Notes under the pieces: model-generated | The model's database searches: none | Told to the model about the DNA's origin: nothing | What the model saw: only the letters and a program-made list of their open reading frames with translations | Origin: an uncultured Bacteroides sp. | Lineage (GTDB): Bacteria > Bacteroidota > Bacteroidia > Bacteroidales > Bacteroidaceae | Length of the DNA stretch: 64,000 nucleotides | NCBI GenBank assembly: GCA_944320865.1 | Contig: CALUJC010000005.1 | Span: 34,617 to 98,616, forward strand | Direction of reading: 5' to 3' | Made by a program: the position numbers and the translations under genes | In this document: one piece after another, positions 1 through 9,073 of the stretch | Layout of the letters: every line of letters begins with the position of its first letter | How positions within the stretch are numbered: position 1 is the stretch's first letter

Positions 1-341
1 AACCCTAATGGATAGCCGGGACGATAATTATCGAATAACACCACCCCTTGCCGGTCGATGATGGTGACACGCATGTCTTCGTTTATATAGCGGACGATAT
101 AGCCTTCGATGGCTTGCCGCCAAAGGCTGTCCGGCAGCAGATGGAGTTCTCTGTGCAATCTGTCGTTGCAATCTTGCAATTGCACATCCAACAATTCTAC
201 CTTATATTCTTTTTCACGCTGGTATTGATAGGCTATAAAACAGCCGGCAAATATCAGGAATAATGATATGACGGAAAGAAACAGTCTTTTGCTGTATGAA
301 AGGAAGCGTCTTTCTTTATTCGGCTTCAAAGCAGTATCCAT
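1..341 (-). CDS. Sensor histidine kinase, N-terminal part (runs off left edge)
   Basis: The first 113 or so codons are present. The start ATG (339-341) lies inside the 3' end of the response regulator gene, overlapping it by 26 bp, the usual layout of a two-component operon. Visible are a basic N-terminus, one hydrophobic membrane segment at about residues 19-37 (FLSVISLFLIFAGCFIAYQY) and the beginning of an extracytoplasmic sensor region (DRQGVVLFDNYRPGYP). The HisKA and ATPase domains would lie to the left of the window. Pairing with a PhoB-type regulator suggests a PhoR-like role, but the phosphate connection is inferred only from the regulator type and the upstream box. Confidence 0.75.
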   Translation of the reverse strand, partial: MDTALKPNKERRFLSYSKRLFLSVISLFLIFAGCFIAYQYQREKEYKVELLDVQLQDCNDRLHRELHLLPDSLWRQAIEGYIVRYINEDMRVTIIDRQGVVLFDNYRPGYPLG

Positions 342-1005
342 ATCCTAAACGTGTTACAATGCATTTGCCATAAATGCCTATTTTTTTGCGCAGGCGGGTG
401 ATGTTTACGTCTATGGTACGGTCAAGCACATAGACTTCATCGCTCCAGATGCGCCCTAAGATATCTTCGCGCGAGAACACACGCCCTTTGTTCTGCAAGA
501 GCAGTTGCAGTATTTCAAACTCCTTTTTGGTAAGCGGCGCTTCCATGCCGTCGATGCTCACTTTCTTCTTTATGGTGTCCAGCACTAGCGATTTGTACGT
601 CAATTGCTCGGGCAGTTGCGTGGGGGCGTTTTGTGCGGTGCGCCTCAGTACGGCCTTGACACGTGCCACGACTTCGCGCAGTGAGAAGGGTTTGGAAATA
701 TAGTCGTCGGCACCCACATTGAATCCTGTGACGGTATCGTTTTCCGTATCTTTGGCGGTAATGAATATGATGGGAATCTTGGCAGTGCTCTTGTCTTTTC
801 TTAACATGCTGGCCAGCTTGAAACCGGATATCTCTCCCATCATCACATCCAGCAACAATAGGTTATAGCTTGCGATATCCATTTTGAGGGCTTCTTCGGC
901 AGAGTTTGCAGTATCTACCTCAAAACCTTCATTTTCAAGGTTGAACTTTAAGATTTCGCACAAATCTTCTTCATCGTCTACGGCTAAAATTCGGTAATTG
1001 TTCAT
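316..1005 (-). CDS. OmpR/PhoB-family response regulator
   Basis: A 229-aa two-domain regulator. The receiver domain (about 1-120) has the acidic pair in LAVDDEED, phosphoacceptor Asp53 in LLLLDVMMG, the Thr/Lys region FITAKD and the lysine in DYISKPFS. The C-terminal winged-helix DNA-binding domain (about 132-229) contains KKEFEILQLLLQNKGRVFSR and VDVNITRLRKKIG-like recognition-helix residues (seen as DVNITRLRKKIG). It overlaps the downstream kinase gene, so the two are co-transcribed. Two 7-bp direct repeats TGTAACA with a 4-bp spacer sit upstream, as in a Pho box, suggesting autoregulation. The family is certain; the phosphate role is inferred. Confidence 0.9.
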   Translation of the reverse strand: MNNYRILAVDDEEDLCEILKFNLENEGFEVDTANSAEEALKMDIASYNLLLLDVMMGEISGFKLASMLRKDKSTAKIPIIFITAKDTENDTVTGFNVGADDYISKPFSLREVVARVKAVLRRTAQNAPTQLPEQLTYKSLVLDTIKKKVSIDGMEAPLTKKEFEILQLLLQNKGRVFSREDILGRIWSDEVYVLDRTIDVNITRLRKKIGIYGKCIVTRLGYGYCFEAE

Positions 1006-1071
1006 AATGCTTGGTTTTGCTATTATTGCACGACAAAGGTGAGAACTTGTTGTTACGGAGTAGTGAAATAT

Positions 1072-1093
1072 ATGTTACAATATTGTTACAATG
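1072..1093 (-). promoter_or_regulatory. Pho-box-like direct repeat upstream of the response regulator
   Basis: On the minus strand TGTAACA occurs twice, separated by ATAT, giving the 11-bp repeat spacing bound by PhoB/OmpR-type winged helices. A degenerate third TGTTAC lies at about 1050-1055. The pair sits about 70-90 bp upstream of the regulator's start codon, and about 35 bp beyond a possible -7 element (CACCTTTG at about 1033-1040, minus). That is a suitable activator position. Confidence 0.45.
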
Positions 1094-1157
1094 CATTTTT
1101 ATGGCCATTTTAGCTTCCATGACAAGCTTGTTTCTTTTGCAAATGTACATCATTTTG

Positions 1158-1189
1158 TTTGCATATAAGCTATAGTAGTGCTACTTTTG
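1158..1189 (+). promoter_or_regulatory. Bacteroides-type promoter for the DUF3805/3806 gene
   Basis: A TTTG element at 1158-1161 and TACTTTTG at 1182-1189 (consensus TAnnTTTG) are separated by 20 bp, the expected spacing. Transcription would begin near 1196, about 20 nt before the ATG at 1215. Confidence 0.7.
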
Positions 1190-1214
1190 CACGGATTACG
1201 AGGAAAGACATTGT

Positions 1215-2075
1215 ATGGAAAAAGGCAAAAAGTTTATTTCTCCGGGAGCATGGTTCTCTATGGTTTACCCGGAGACGTGGAGTGAGTTTGAAGGTGGTGA
1301 AGGCGCTTTCTTGTTTTATAACCCTTCCGAATGGACAGGAAATTTCCGTATCTCGGCTTATAAGGGAAATCCGGAATACGGTAAAGAAAGCATCCGCCAG
1401 GAGTTGGACGAAAATCCTTTGTCCAAACATATGAAAGTAGGCCGGATGGCTTGTGCTTATAGCCAAGAAACATTTGAAGAAGATGGCACTTGCTACACGT
1501 CTCACATTTGGATAACCGGCATTGGCAATGTTGCTTTTGAATGTTCGTTTACCGTGCCTCAAGGTGCGTCCGTAGCAGAGGCTGAGGATATTATCTCTTC
1601 GCTTGAAATACGCACGGATGGCAAGAAATATCCGCCTGAAATCATACCCGTTCGTCTTTCCGAAATCTACCAAATCAATGAAGCCTACGAATGGGTGGAA
1701 ACCCGTGTGAAGGATTTGCTGAAAAAAGACTTCCAAGGTTCGGAAGCAGACGTGATTTCCATGCAGCAAGTGGTGGACCTTGGAGGCATCAGCTGTAAAA
1801 AACGTGAGGCTTGGATAGCCTTTGGCATTGTGTTGTGCGTTATTTGGGCCAACGAAGTAGACGGCATGGAGTGGCGTACATTGATGGATGGCAACCGTGA
1901 GGCACCTGTACTGCTCCATGTACCCACCGGAAGGTGGATTGACCCCATGAAACTGGTGTGGAGTAAGGTAAAGGCTGGTGAAACACTAAGTTTGGCGGAG
2001 ACGTACCAAAAGTTTGGCGAAGGCGAAGGCTTTGCAAGAGATTGTGAGGAAACAAGTATTTACGGTAATATCTGA
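1215..2075 (+). CDS. DUF3805/DUF3806 domain protein
   Basis: A 286-aa protein without signal peptide or membrane segment, so probably cytoplasmic. The N-terminal half (FISPGAWFSMVYPETWSEFE) resembles DUF3805, and the C-terminal half, from about residue 150 (YEWVETRVKDLLKKDF), resembles DUF3806. These assignments are from memory of the families. No catalytic motif is recognised and the function is unknown. The ABC-F gene starts 6 bp after its stop, so the two are probably co-transcribed from the promoter at 1158-1189. Confidence 0.65.
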   Translation: MEKGKKFISPGAWFSMVYPETWSEFEGGEGAFLFYNPSEWTGNFRISAYKGNPEYGKESIRQELDENPLSKHMKVGRMACAYSQETFEEDGTCYTSHIWITGIGNVAFECSFTVPQGASVAEAEDIISSLEIRTDGKKYPPEIIPVRLSEIYQINEAYEWVETRVKDLLKKDFQGSEADVISMQQVVDLGGISCKKREAWIAFGIVLCVIWANEVDGMEWRTLMDGNREAPVLLHVPTGRWIDPMKLVWSKVKAGETLSLAETYQKFGEGEGFARDCEETSIYGNI

Positions 2076-2081
2076 TATATT

Positions 2082-3962
2082 TTGGCAACTGTTAATTCTA
2101 TACTCCAGGTTGAGAATCTGACGAAATCCTTTGGCGATTTGGTTTTGTTTGAACATCTGTCCTTCGGGCTTTCCGAAAAGCAACGGGTGGGATTGATTGC
2201 TAAAAATGGAAGTGGTAAATCGACTTTGATGAATATATTAGCCGGCAAAGAAGGGTATGACGAAGGCTCCATCTCCATGAAGCGCGACCTGCGTATAGGC
2301 TACTTGGAGCAAACTCCTTATTATCCGGGTGAATTGACCGTATTGGAAGCCTGTTTCTATCATGGTAATGCCATAGTCAATCTTGTCAAAGAGTATGAGC
2401 GCTGCATGGAGAATCCCGGACATCCAGGTCTGGACGATTTGTTAGCCCGCATGGAGCATGAAAAAGCCTGGGATTATGAACAGAAAGCCAAACAGATTCT
2501 TTCTAAACTGAATATACGCGACTTCTCTCAAAAAATAGAATCACTTTCCGGAGGACAGCTGAAACGAGTGGCTTTGGCCAACGTCTTGATTACAGAACCC
2601 GAATTACTGATTTTGGATGAACCGACCAACCACCTCGACTTGGAAATGACCGAGTGGTTGGAAGAATATTTGAGACGCACCAACCTAACCTTGCTGATGG
2701 TGACGCACGATCGTTATTTCCTCGACCGGGTATGCTCGGAAATCATTGAGATAGACAATAAGACCCTCTATCAATATAAGGGCAATTACAGCTATTACCT
2801 GGAAAAACGCCAAGAACGTATCGATGCAAGAAACGCCGAGATTGCCCGTGCCAATAACCTCTATCGCACCGAACTCGAATGGATGCGCCGCATGCCACAA
2901 GCCCGTGGGCATAAAGCCCGCTATAGGGAAGAAGCCTTTTATGAACTTGAAAAAGTGGCTAAGCAACATATTAACGACAATAACGTAAAACTGAATGTCA
3001 AGTCCGCCTATATAGGTAGCAAAATATTTGAAGCCGACCATTTGTACAAATCATTCGGTTCATTAAAAATACTGGATGATTTCTCCTACATATTTTCCCG
3101 TTATGAAAAAATGGGTATTGTAGGAAATAACGGGACGGGAAAATCGACCTTCCTTCGCATCCTGATGGGGAAAGAACAAGCCGATAGTGGCACGCTTGAC
3201 ATCGGTGAAACGGTACGCTTTGGATACTATTCGCAGGAAGGATTGGAATTTGACGAGCAGATGAAAGTGATAGATGTGGTGCAGAATATAGCTGAAGTCA
3301 TCGAATTAGGCAATGGGAAACGATTGACCGCCAGTCAGTTTCTGCAACATTTTCTTTTTACACCTGAGACACAATATAATTATGTATACAAATTGAGTGG
3401 CGGAGAGCGCAGGCGCTTATATTTGTGCATGGTGTTGATGCGCAATCCCAACTTCTTAGTTCTTGATGAACCAACCAACGACCTTGATATCGTGACGCTT
3501 AATATATTGGAAGAGTATTTGCAAGCTTTTAAAGGATGCGTTATTGTAGTCAGCCACGACCGCTACTTTATGGACAAGATAGTAGACCACCTGCTTATAT
3601 TCAATGGAAATGGAGATATACGCAATTTTCCCGGCAATTACACTCAATATCGGCATTGGAAAGAAGAAAAAGACCGTCGGGAGAAAGAGCAAGCGGCCAC
3701 GGTAAAGTCTCAAACGTCCGCTCCAATCAAGCCGCGTGAAAATGAAAAACGCCGTTTGTCTTTTAAAGAACGCCGTGAATTTGAACAGTTAGAACAAGAA
3801 ATCAATGAATTGGAAGCCGAAAAGAAGAGTATCGAAGAAGCTTTGTGCAGCGGTACACTATCGGTGGATGAACTTACTGAGAAATCGAAACGTTTACCTC
3901 AACTCACCGAATTGATAGATGAGAAAACTATGCGTTGGCTTGAATTAAGCGAATGGGCATGA
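2082..3962 (+). CDS. uup: ABC-F family ATPase, Uup-like
   Basis: A 626-aa soluble protein with two ABC cassettes. The first has Walker A GLIAKNGSGKST, signature LSGGQLKRVALAN and Walker B LLILDEPTNHLDL. The second has GNNGTGKST, LSGGERRRLYL and FLVLDEPTNDLDI. There are no membrane segments, as expected for ABC-F proteins acting on ribosomes or DNA. A charged coiled-coil C-terminal domain (about 540-626), after a basic linker, is the hallmark of Uup. The start is TTG at 2082: an in-frame stop lies just upstream at 2073-2075 and the next ATG falls inside the first cassette. Uup is linked to transposon excision and ribosome function in other bacteria. Confidence 0.85.
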   Translation: MATVNSILQVENLTKSFGDLVLFEHLSFGLSEKQRVGLIAKNGSGKSTLMNILAGKEGYDEGSISMKRDLRIGYLEQTPYYPGELTVLEACFYHGNAIVNLVKEYERCMENPGHPGLDDLLARMEHEKAWDYEQKAKQILSKLNIRDFSQKIESLSGGQLKRVALANVLITEPELLILDEPTNHLDLEMTEWLEEYLRRTNLTLLMVTHDRYFLDRVCSEIIEIDNKTLYQYKGNYSYYLEKRQERIDARNAEIARANNLYRTELEWMRRMPQARGHKARYREEAFYELEKVAKQHINDNNVKLNVKSAYIGSKIFEADHLYKSFGSLKILDDFSYIFSRYEKMGIVGNNGTGKSTFLRILMGKEQADSGTLDIGETVRFGYYSQEGLEFDEQMKVIDVVQNIAEVIELGNGKRLTASQFLQHFLFTPETQYNYVYKLSGGERRRLYLCMVLMRNPNFLVLDEPTNDLDIVTLNILEEYLQAFKGCVIVVSHDRYFMDKIVDHLLIFNGNGDIRNFPGNYTQYRHWKEEKDRREKEQAATVKSQTSAPIKPRENEKRRLSFKERREFEQLEQEINELEAEKKSIEEALCSGTLSVDELTEKSKRLPQLTELIDEKTMRWLELSEWA

Positions 3963-3986
3963 TTAAGCCGCATACCCATTCGCTTA
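3946..3986. terminator. Hairpin between the convergent uup and DPP11 genes
   Basis: A perfect 12-bp stem (TAAGCGAATGGG, 3946-3957, with CCCATTCGCTTA, 3975-3986) overlaps the last codons of the ABC-F gene and the short intergenic gap. There is no clear U-tract, so it may act as a bidirectional terminator or an RNA end-protecting hairpin. Confidence 0.5.
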
Positions 3987-3996
3987 CTGTATGCAT

Positions 3997-6171
3997 TTAT
4001 TGCCCCACTATATCCATCTCTTTTAAAAGATGGGAAGCACCAGCATACTTATCTATTATAAATAAGGTATAACGGATGTCTACACATGCTGCCCGTTGCG
4101 AAGACGGGCGAAAAGCTATATCTCCGGTCAGGCCTTCATAATTACGGTCGAATGCCGTACCTATGAGTTCGCCACGACTATTAAATACAGGACTGCCGGA
4201 ATTTCCCCCTGTATTATCCGTGTCAACAATAAAGCAAACAGGCATTTCACCATCCTCAGGGCGTGCATAATGCCCATAATCCCTAGCACGATATAATTGT
4301 TTAAGCTTTTCAGGTACAACAAATTCCCAGTTGTTAGGATCCTCTTTTTCCATTACACCGCGTAGAGTTGTGGCATATTCATTGACAATGCCATCAGCGG
4401 GAGAGTAAGATGCTACCTTGCCATACGTTAAACGCAGAGTGCTGTTGGCATCCGGATAGATAAATTGGCCGTTTTCATTCTTCATGTCCATCATGCCTTT
4501 TACCCAAACCTTATGAGCATTGTTGTAATCACGGTTGGCATCGTGCATGTCCAAGGCAGTTTTCAATAATCCGTCAGTTACAGAATATTTGAATAGAACC
4601 AGCCAGTCATTATTTATTTTGTATAAACTGGGCTTACGGATAAATTTGTCAAAATTGGCTTGATTGCCAAAAATGGAATGCTCGAAACATGCGTCAATAA
4701 ACTTGTCCGCATCCCCCTTAAAACGTTTATCTATAACCTGAAAAATAGCAATTCGCTGCTCTTTCGGAATATATTGTACATATAACCGCATCATTTCTTT
4801 GCCAACCAGTTTTTCTACTTCAGGAAATGGAACAGAAGCAAAATAGCGTTGAGCTGCAGTTTTCAGGCTATCGGAAGCTTGGAGGATACGTTTCTTGTCT
4901 TTCGACTTCAAAGCTGTAACCAACCCATTTGTATTCGGAATCTTTAAAAAGTCCATGCCATTTACCATTGTTTCTTGGATAGCTTGTTGGTGATAAAGAG
5001 CAGGGCGGCGTTGTTGTACAATCTTCCGTATGACATCAAATGCAGATTGATAGGTCGTGTCACCCAATTGGCGTCCTCGCTCCAGCAATTGTTCTTGTTG
5101 TTCCTTTTTTGTATCCAGTACTTTTAGTCTAATAAGACCCTCGTTCATTCCTAAGGCATTTTTCCAATAGTTTGCGCTTGAAGCATATTTAGCTGCATAA
5201 TGTATGCGTATGGAATCGGAGTGGAGCATTTCCTTCATCAGAATCTTCTGGCGGGCATCACGCACATGGATTCGCATGAAATTGGTTGTCTGCATGCGTT
5301 CTTCCACTTCATCGCTTATCATATAACGCCAATTTCGTCCAGGAAATCCCATTATAAAGGCGAAATCACCTTCGGAATAACCTTGCAGGCTGATACGTAA
5401 AGGACGTTTCACATGTAATGGCATGTTGGTAATGGAATAAGGGGCAGGATCCCCATTAGGCTTGGCATAGATGCGGAACAATGAAAAATCACCTGTATGC
5501 CGTGGCCACATCCAGTTGTCAGTATCCGCACCAAACTTTCCAATACTGCTGGGAGGTGCACCTACCATACGTATGTCTGTATAAGTGGTTTTAATAAAAA
5601 GGTAATATTTATTGCCTCCATAGAAAGCCTTCAACTCTATACTTTTTCCTTGAGGTAATGCGATTCCTTCAACGAGAGCAAAGCGCTGTGCTACAGTCTT
5701 CAGATAGCTTGGCGACAGGAAGTTGGTACCTTGCGGGTCGGGGTCTTTTACCAATTGTTCTTGGACAAAGGCAGTGACGTCAAGAATCCGGTCGATAATT
5801 GTAACAGACAAACCTTTACATGGCAGTTCTTCTTGGCGTGTCATTGCCCAAAAACCATCCGTCAGATAATCGTGCTCCACCGTGGAATGCTGTTGTATGT
5901 ATGAATATCCGCAATGGTGGTTGGTTAATACCAGACCTTCACGTGAGATGATTTCACCCGTGCATCCTCCACCAAAATGTACTACAGCATCTTTTAGTGA
6001 TAAGCTGTCGGGACTATATATAGCATCAACAGGAATTTCTAACCCCATTTCACGCATTACAGCGGCGTTTTGTTCCTTTAAATCAGTAAGCATCCACATT
6101 CCTTCATCGGCATAGGCTGATGTCAGGCTCGTTGTCAGCAATAGGCTGAATATTATATTTTTTTTATTCAT
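3997..6171 (-). CDS. Dipeptidyl-peptidase 11-like S46 serine peptidase
   Basis: A 724-aa secreted or periplasmic S46 peptidase. It begins with a signal peptide (MNKKNIIFSLLLTTSLTSAYA), which decides the ATG at 6169-6171 over an upstream in-frame start. The catalytic residues by family pattern are His86 (TNHHCGY), Asp228 (PRHTGDFSLF) and Ser658 (TGGNSGSP). Arg676, 18 residues after the serine (GTAFDRNYEG), matches the arginine that gives DPP11 its preference for Asp/Glu at P1; DPP7 has glycine there. Such enzymes release dipeptides from oligopeptides in the periplasm. The gene stands alone, convergent with the ABC-F gene. The family is certain and the specificity is inferred from that one residue. 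Confidence 0.9.
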   Translation of the reverse strand: MNKKNIIFSLLLTTSLTSAYADEGMWMLTDLKEQNAAVMREMGLEIPVDAIYSPDSLSLKDAVVHFGGGCTGEIISREGLVLTNHHCGYSYIQQHSTVEHDYLTDGFWAMTRQEELPCKGLSVTIIDRILDVTAFVQEQLVKDPDPQGTNFLSPSYLKTVAQRFALVEGIALPQGKSIELKAFYGGNKYYLFIKTTYTDIRMVGAPPSSIGKFGADTDNWMWPRHTGDFSLFRIYAKPNGDPAPYSITNMPLHVKRPLRISLQGYSEGDFAFIMGFPGRNWRYMISDEVEERMQTTNFMRIHVRDARQKILMKEMLHSDSIRIHYAAKYASSANYWKNALGMNEGLIRLKVLDTKKEQQEQLLERGRQLGDTTYQSAFDVIRKIVQQRRPALYHQQAIQETMVNGMDFLKIPNTNGLVTALKSKDKKRILQASDSLKTAAQRYFASVPFPEVEKLVGKEMMRLYVQYIPKEQRIAIFQVIDKRFKGDADKFIDACFEHSIFGNQANFDKFIRKPSLYKINNDWLVLFKYSVTDGLLKTALDMHDANRDYNNAHKVWVKGMMDMKNENGQFIYPDANSTLRLTYGKVASYSPADGIVNEYATTLRGVMEKEDPNNWEFVVPEKLKQLYRARDYGHYARPEDGEMPVCFIVDTDNTGGNSGSPVFNSRGELIGTAFDRNYEGLTGDIAFRPSSQRAACVDIRYTLFIIDKYAGASHLLKEMDIVGQ

Positions 6172-6197
6172 ATAGATTAAGAATATTGCATGTATAA

Positions 6198-6235
6198 GAA
6201 TCCACCCACACTCAAAAATGAATGCAGGTGGATTC
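6198..6235 (-). terminator. Hairpin between acyl-CoA dehydrogenase and DPP11
   Basis: GAATCCACC (6198-6206) pairs with GGTGGATTC (6227-6235) and further pairs form inside. It lies 18 bp after the stop of the acyl-CoA dehydrogenase on the minus strand. The following sequence is only moderately T-rich. Confidence 0.5.
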
Positions 6236-6253
6236 ATTACTTATCAAAGCATT

Positions 6254-7960
6254 TTACTTACGATAGCAAGCTATATCTTCTTTTTCGAAATTCCGAATAA
6301 AAGTGCTATGTTTCTCTATCTCGGTTTCAGCGTAATTGACATATACCTTGGCGGATTGGGTGAACAATTCCGGTGCGCGTGTAGCATCCTGAATGATGAG
6401 GTGCGACATTACGCAATCGGCGGCCATTTCATAGAGACGGCGTGCCATCAGGTCGTGCAATTCCTGGTCGGCAGCTTCCTTTACCAAATTGGTGCAGGCT
6501 TCAAACTTATCAGTCATTGCTTTGACACGTTCCAATAGGGGCTTCATTTCGTCTGAGCAAGGAATTTGCTCATAGCCGCGAAGCGTTGCCAAATAAGCGC
6601 CATTGGTTACATAGCGGATGGCGGCTACGGTTTGCAATTGTGTTGTACCTTCGTAGATGCTTGTGATACGCGCATCACGATAAATACGTTGGCAAGCATA
6701 TTCCAGCATAAAGCCACTACCACCATGCACTTGGATACAGTCATAAGCGTTTTGGTTGGCATATTCCGAGTTCATGCCCTTAGCCAACGGGGTAAAAGAA
6801 TCAGCCAGCTTGGCATACTTCTTCTGCTCCTGGCGTTCCTCTGGTGTCAGCTTACGTTCACGGGCGATGTCGTCCAAAGCCTTGTAGATGTCCACGTAGC
6901 GAGCAGTCTGATAGAGCAAAGCACGTCCGGCATCCAGCTTAGCTTTAATAGTGCTGAGCATATCGTAGACTGCAGGGAACTCGATAATGGCTTTGCCGAA
7001 CTGCTTGCGGTCTTTTGCATAGGCAAGTGCTTCGTTGTAAGCCGCTTGGCTCAAACCTACACTTTGTGCGGCAATACCCAGGCGGGCTCCATTCATCAGT
7101 GCCATTACGTATTTGATGAGACCCAGCTTGCGGTCGCCACAAAGTTCGGCACGGGCATTCTTGTACACCAATTCGCAGGTGGGTGAACCATGGATGCCCA
7201 ACTTATTTTCGATGCGGCGCACGTTTACGCCTCCATCACGCTTGTCGTAGATGAACATGGACAGACCACGGCCATCGCGAGTGCCTTCTTCACTACGTGC
7301 CAAAACAAGGTGCAAGTCGGCGTCACCGTTGGTAATGAAGCGTTTTACCCCGTTTAGTCGCCAGCACTGGTTAGCCTCGTCGTAGGTGGCTTTCAACATA
7401 ACGCTTTGCAGGTCAGAGCCTGCGTCCGGTTCCGTCAAGTCCATGGACATTGTCTCTCCGGCACATATACGGGGGATAAAGCGGCTATGCTGGTCCTCGT
7501 TGCCAAATTCGTATAGTGTTTCAATACAATCTTGCAACGACCAAATATTGCCAAATCCTGCATCGGCAGCAGCCACAATCTCAGCACACATGGTGTAGGG
7601 CGTAATAGGGAAATTTAGTCCACCGAAGCGCCTGGGCATGGTCATACCGTTCAGTCCGGCTTTCACCATGGCATCAAGGTTTTGCTTGGTTCCGCTGGCA
7701 TACTCTACACGTCCGTTTGCACAGTGAGGACCTTCAGCATCTACACCTTCAGCATTGGGTGCAATGATCTGTCCGGTGATTTCTCCGGTGATTTCCAATA
7801 CTTTGTCATACGAGTCTATAGCGTCCGCATAGTCTTGCGGTGCATAGTCATATTGGTCTTTATCTTGATATCCGCGTTCCTTCAGTTCGCAGATGCGTTC
7901 CATCATGGGATTGTTAAGATGGTAGCGCAGTTCAGGTATCTCTGTATAGAAATTATCCAT
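6254..7960 (-). CDS. Acyl-CoA dehydrogenase
   Basis: A 568-aa flavoprotein with the acyl-CoA dehydrogenase fold. Recognisable are MDLTEPDAGSDL (flavin/substrate region, about 173-184), the arginine-rich KDRKQFGKAI (about 316-325) and the catalytic-base segment IYEGTTQLQ with Glu437. The C-terminus (about 455-568) is longer than in short-chain enzymes, as in the long subfamily often found in anaerobes. It is the last gene of etfB-etfA-acd, starting 2 bp after etfA, so it very likely passes electrons to this ETF. The acyl substrate cannot be read from sequence. Confidence 0.9.
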   Translation of the reverse strand: MDNFYTEIPELRYHLNNPMMERICELKERGYQDKDQYDYAPQDYADAIDSYDKVLEITGEITGQIIAPNAEGVDAEGPHCANGRVEYASGTKQNLDAMVKAGLNGMTMPRRFGGLNFPITPYTMCAEIVAAADAGFGNIWSLQDCIETLYEFGNEDQHSRFIPRICAGETMSMDLTEPDAGSDLQSVMLKATYDEANQCWRLNGVKRFITNGDADLHLVLARSEEGTRDGRGLSMFIYDKRDGGVNVRRIENKLGIHGSPTCELVYKNARAELCGDRKLGLIKYVMALMNGARLGIAAQSVGLSQAAYNEALAYAKDRKQFGKAIIEFPAVYDMLSTIKAKLDAGRALLYQTARYVDIYKALDDIARERKLTPEERQEQKKYAKLADSFTPLAKGMNSEYANQNAYDCIQVHGGSGFMLEYACQRIYRDARITSIYEGTTQLQTVAAIRYVTNGAYLATLRGYEQIPCSDEMKPLLERVKAMTDKFEACTNLVKEAADQELHDLMARRLYEMAADCVMSHLIIQDATRAPELFTQSAKVYVNYAETEIEKHSTFIRNFEKEDIACYRK

Positions 7961-7962
7961 GG

Positions 7963-8982
7963 TTATTTGCTGTGAGATTTATAGTATTTAATCATTTTGG
8001 GAATAACCTCTTCGACGGTGCCATTGATGACATAATCCGCAATCGTGTTAATCGGCGCATTCTCATCGTTGTTGATGGAGATGATGATGCCGCTCTCCTG
8101 CATGCCGGCAATATGCTGTATTTGTCCGCTGATGCCACAGGCTATGTAGAGTTTTGGACGCACCGTCACGCCAGTCTGACCTATCTGACGGTCGTGGTCG
8201 GCAAAGCCTGCGTCTACGGCGGCGCGACTTGCACCTACCTCAGCATGAAGTTCCTTGGCCAGTTCAAACAACATGTCGAATCCCTCTTTCGACCCCATGC
8301 CATAGCCACCTGCCACGATGATGGGAGCTCCCTTCAGGTTGTGTTTGGCCTTCTCTACATGGCGGTCGATGACCTTCACCACATAGTCTGTCTCATGCAC
8401 ATATTTGGCTACGTCATGGTTAATGACCTCACCCTGATAGTTTTTGTCCAGGATTTCCTTCTTCATTACGCCTTCGCGAACGGTGGCCATTTGCGGACGG
8501 TGTTCAGGGTTCACGATGGTAGCCACAATGTTTCCACCGAAAGCAGGACGGATTTGGTAGAGCAGGTTTTCATACAGTTTGCCTTCTTTCTTGTCTTCAT
8601 GGCTGCCGATTTCCAAAGCTGTGCAATCTGCAGTCAGTCCGCTGGTTAAGGCTGATGATACACGGGGACCGAGGTCGCGCCCGATAACAGTGGCACCCAT
8701 CAAGCAAATTTGAGGTTTCTCTTCTTTAAAAAGATTAATAAGTACAGAAGAATGGGGCAAAGAAGTGTAGGGAAACAAGCCCGGTGCGTCGAACACGTGC
8801 AACTTGTCTACACCGTAGGGCATCACTTGTTTTTCGATGCCTGCCAGGCCCGAGCCTGCGGCAATGGCTTCCAGCTGGCAGCCTAATTGGTTGGCCAACT
8901 TACGACCTTTAGTCAGCAACTCCAGGCTGACATCGGCAACAGTAGTGCCTTCTATTTCGAGATATACAAATACGTTGTTCAT
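7963..8982 (-). CDS. etfA: Electron transfer flavoprotein subunit alpha
   Basis: A 339-aa protein. Its C-terminal FAD-binding domain is clear: GQTGVTVRPKLYIACGISG, then QHIAGMQESGIIISINNDEN and PINTIADYVINGT. The N-terminal alpha/beta domain begins MNNVFVYLEIEGTTVADVS. It pairs with EtfB to form the soluble ETF that takes electrons from the adjacent acyl-CoA dehydrogenase, or couples to ferredoxin/NADH in anaerobes. The dehydrogenase follows after 2 bp and etfB lies 91 bp upstream. Confidence 0.93.
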   Translation of the reverse strand: MNNVFVYLEIEGTTVADVSLELLTKGRKLANQLGCQLEAIAAGSGLAGIEKQVMPYGVDKLHVFDAPGLFPYTSLPHSSVLINLFKEEKPQICLMGATVIGRDLGPRVSSALTSGLTADCTALEIGSHEDKKEGKLYENLLYQIRPAFGGNIVATIVNPEHRPQMATVREGVMKKEILDKNYQGEVINHDVAKYVHETDYVVKVIDRHVEKAKHNLKGAPIIVAGGYGMGSKEGFDMLFELAKELHAEVGASRAAVDAGFADHDRQIGQTGVTVRPKLYIACGISGQIQHIAGMQESGIIISINNDENAPINTIADYVINGTVEEVIPKMIKYYKSHSK

Positions 8983-8998
8983 TTCTTTTTAGTTAAAA

Positions 8999-9073
8999 GC
9001 TACGGGCTACGAGCTACGAGTCATAGTTGTTGGGACTTTCTTGTAGCTGGCAGCTGTTAAGGTTGTAGCTGGG
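8999..9073. repeat. Short repeat phrases between etfB and etfA
   Basis: Three 7-bp units GCTACGG, GCTACGA, GCTACGA (8999-9019) are followed by TTGTAGCTGG at 9041 and again at 9063, exactly 22 bp apart. The last unit ends at the stop codon of etfB (9074-9076). Confidence 0.6.

Noticed and set aside
8999-9019. Attachment site of a mobile element
   Set aside because: The 7-bp direct repeats are tandem and not paired with a distant copy or integrase.
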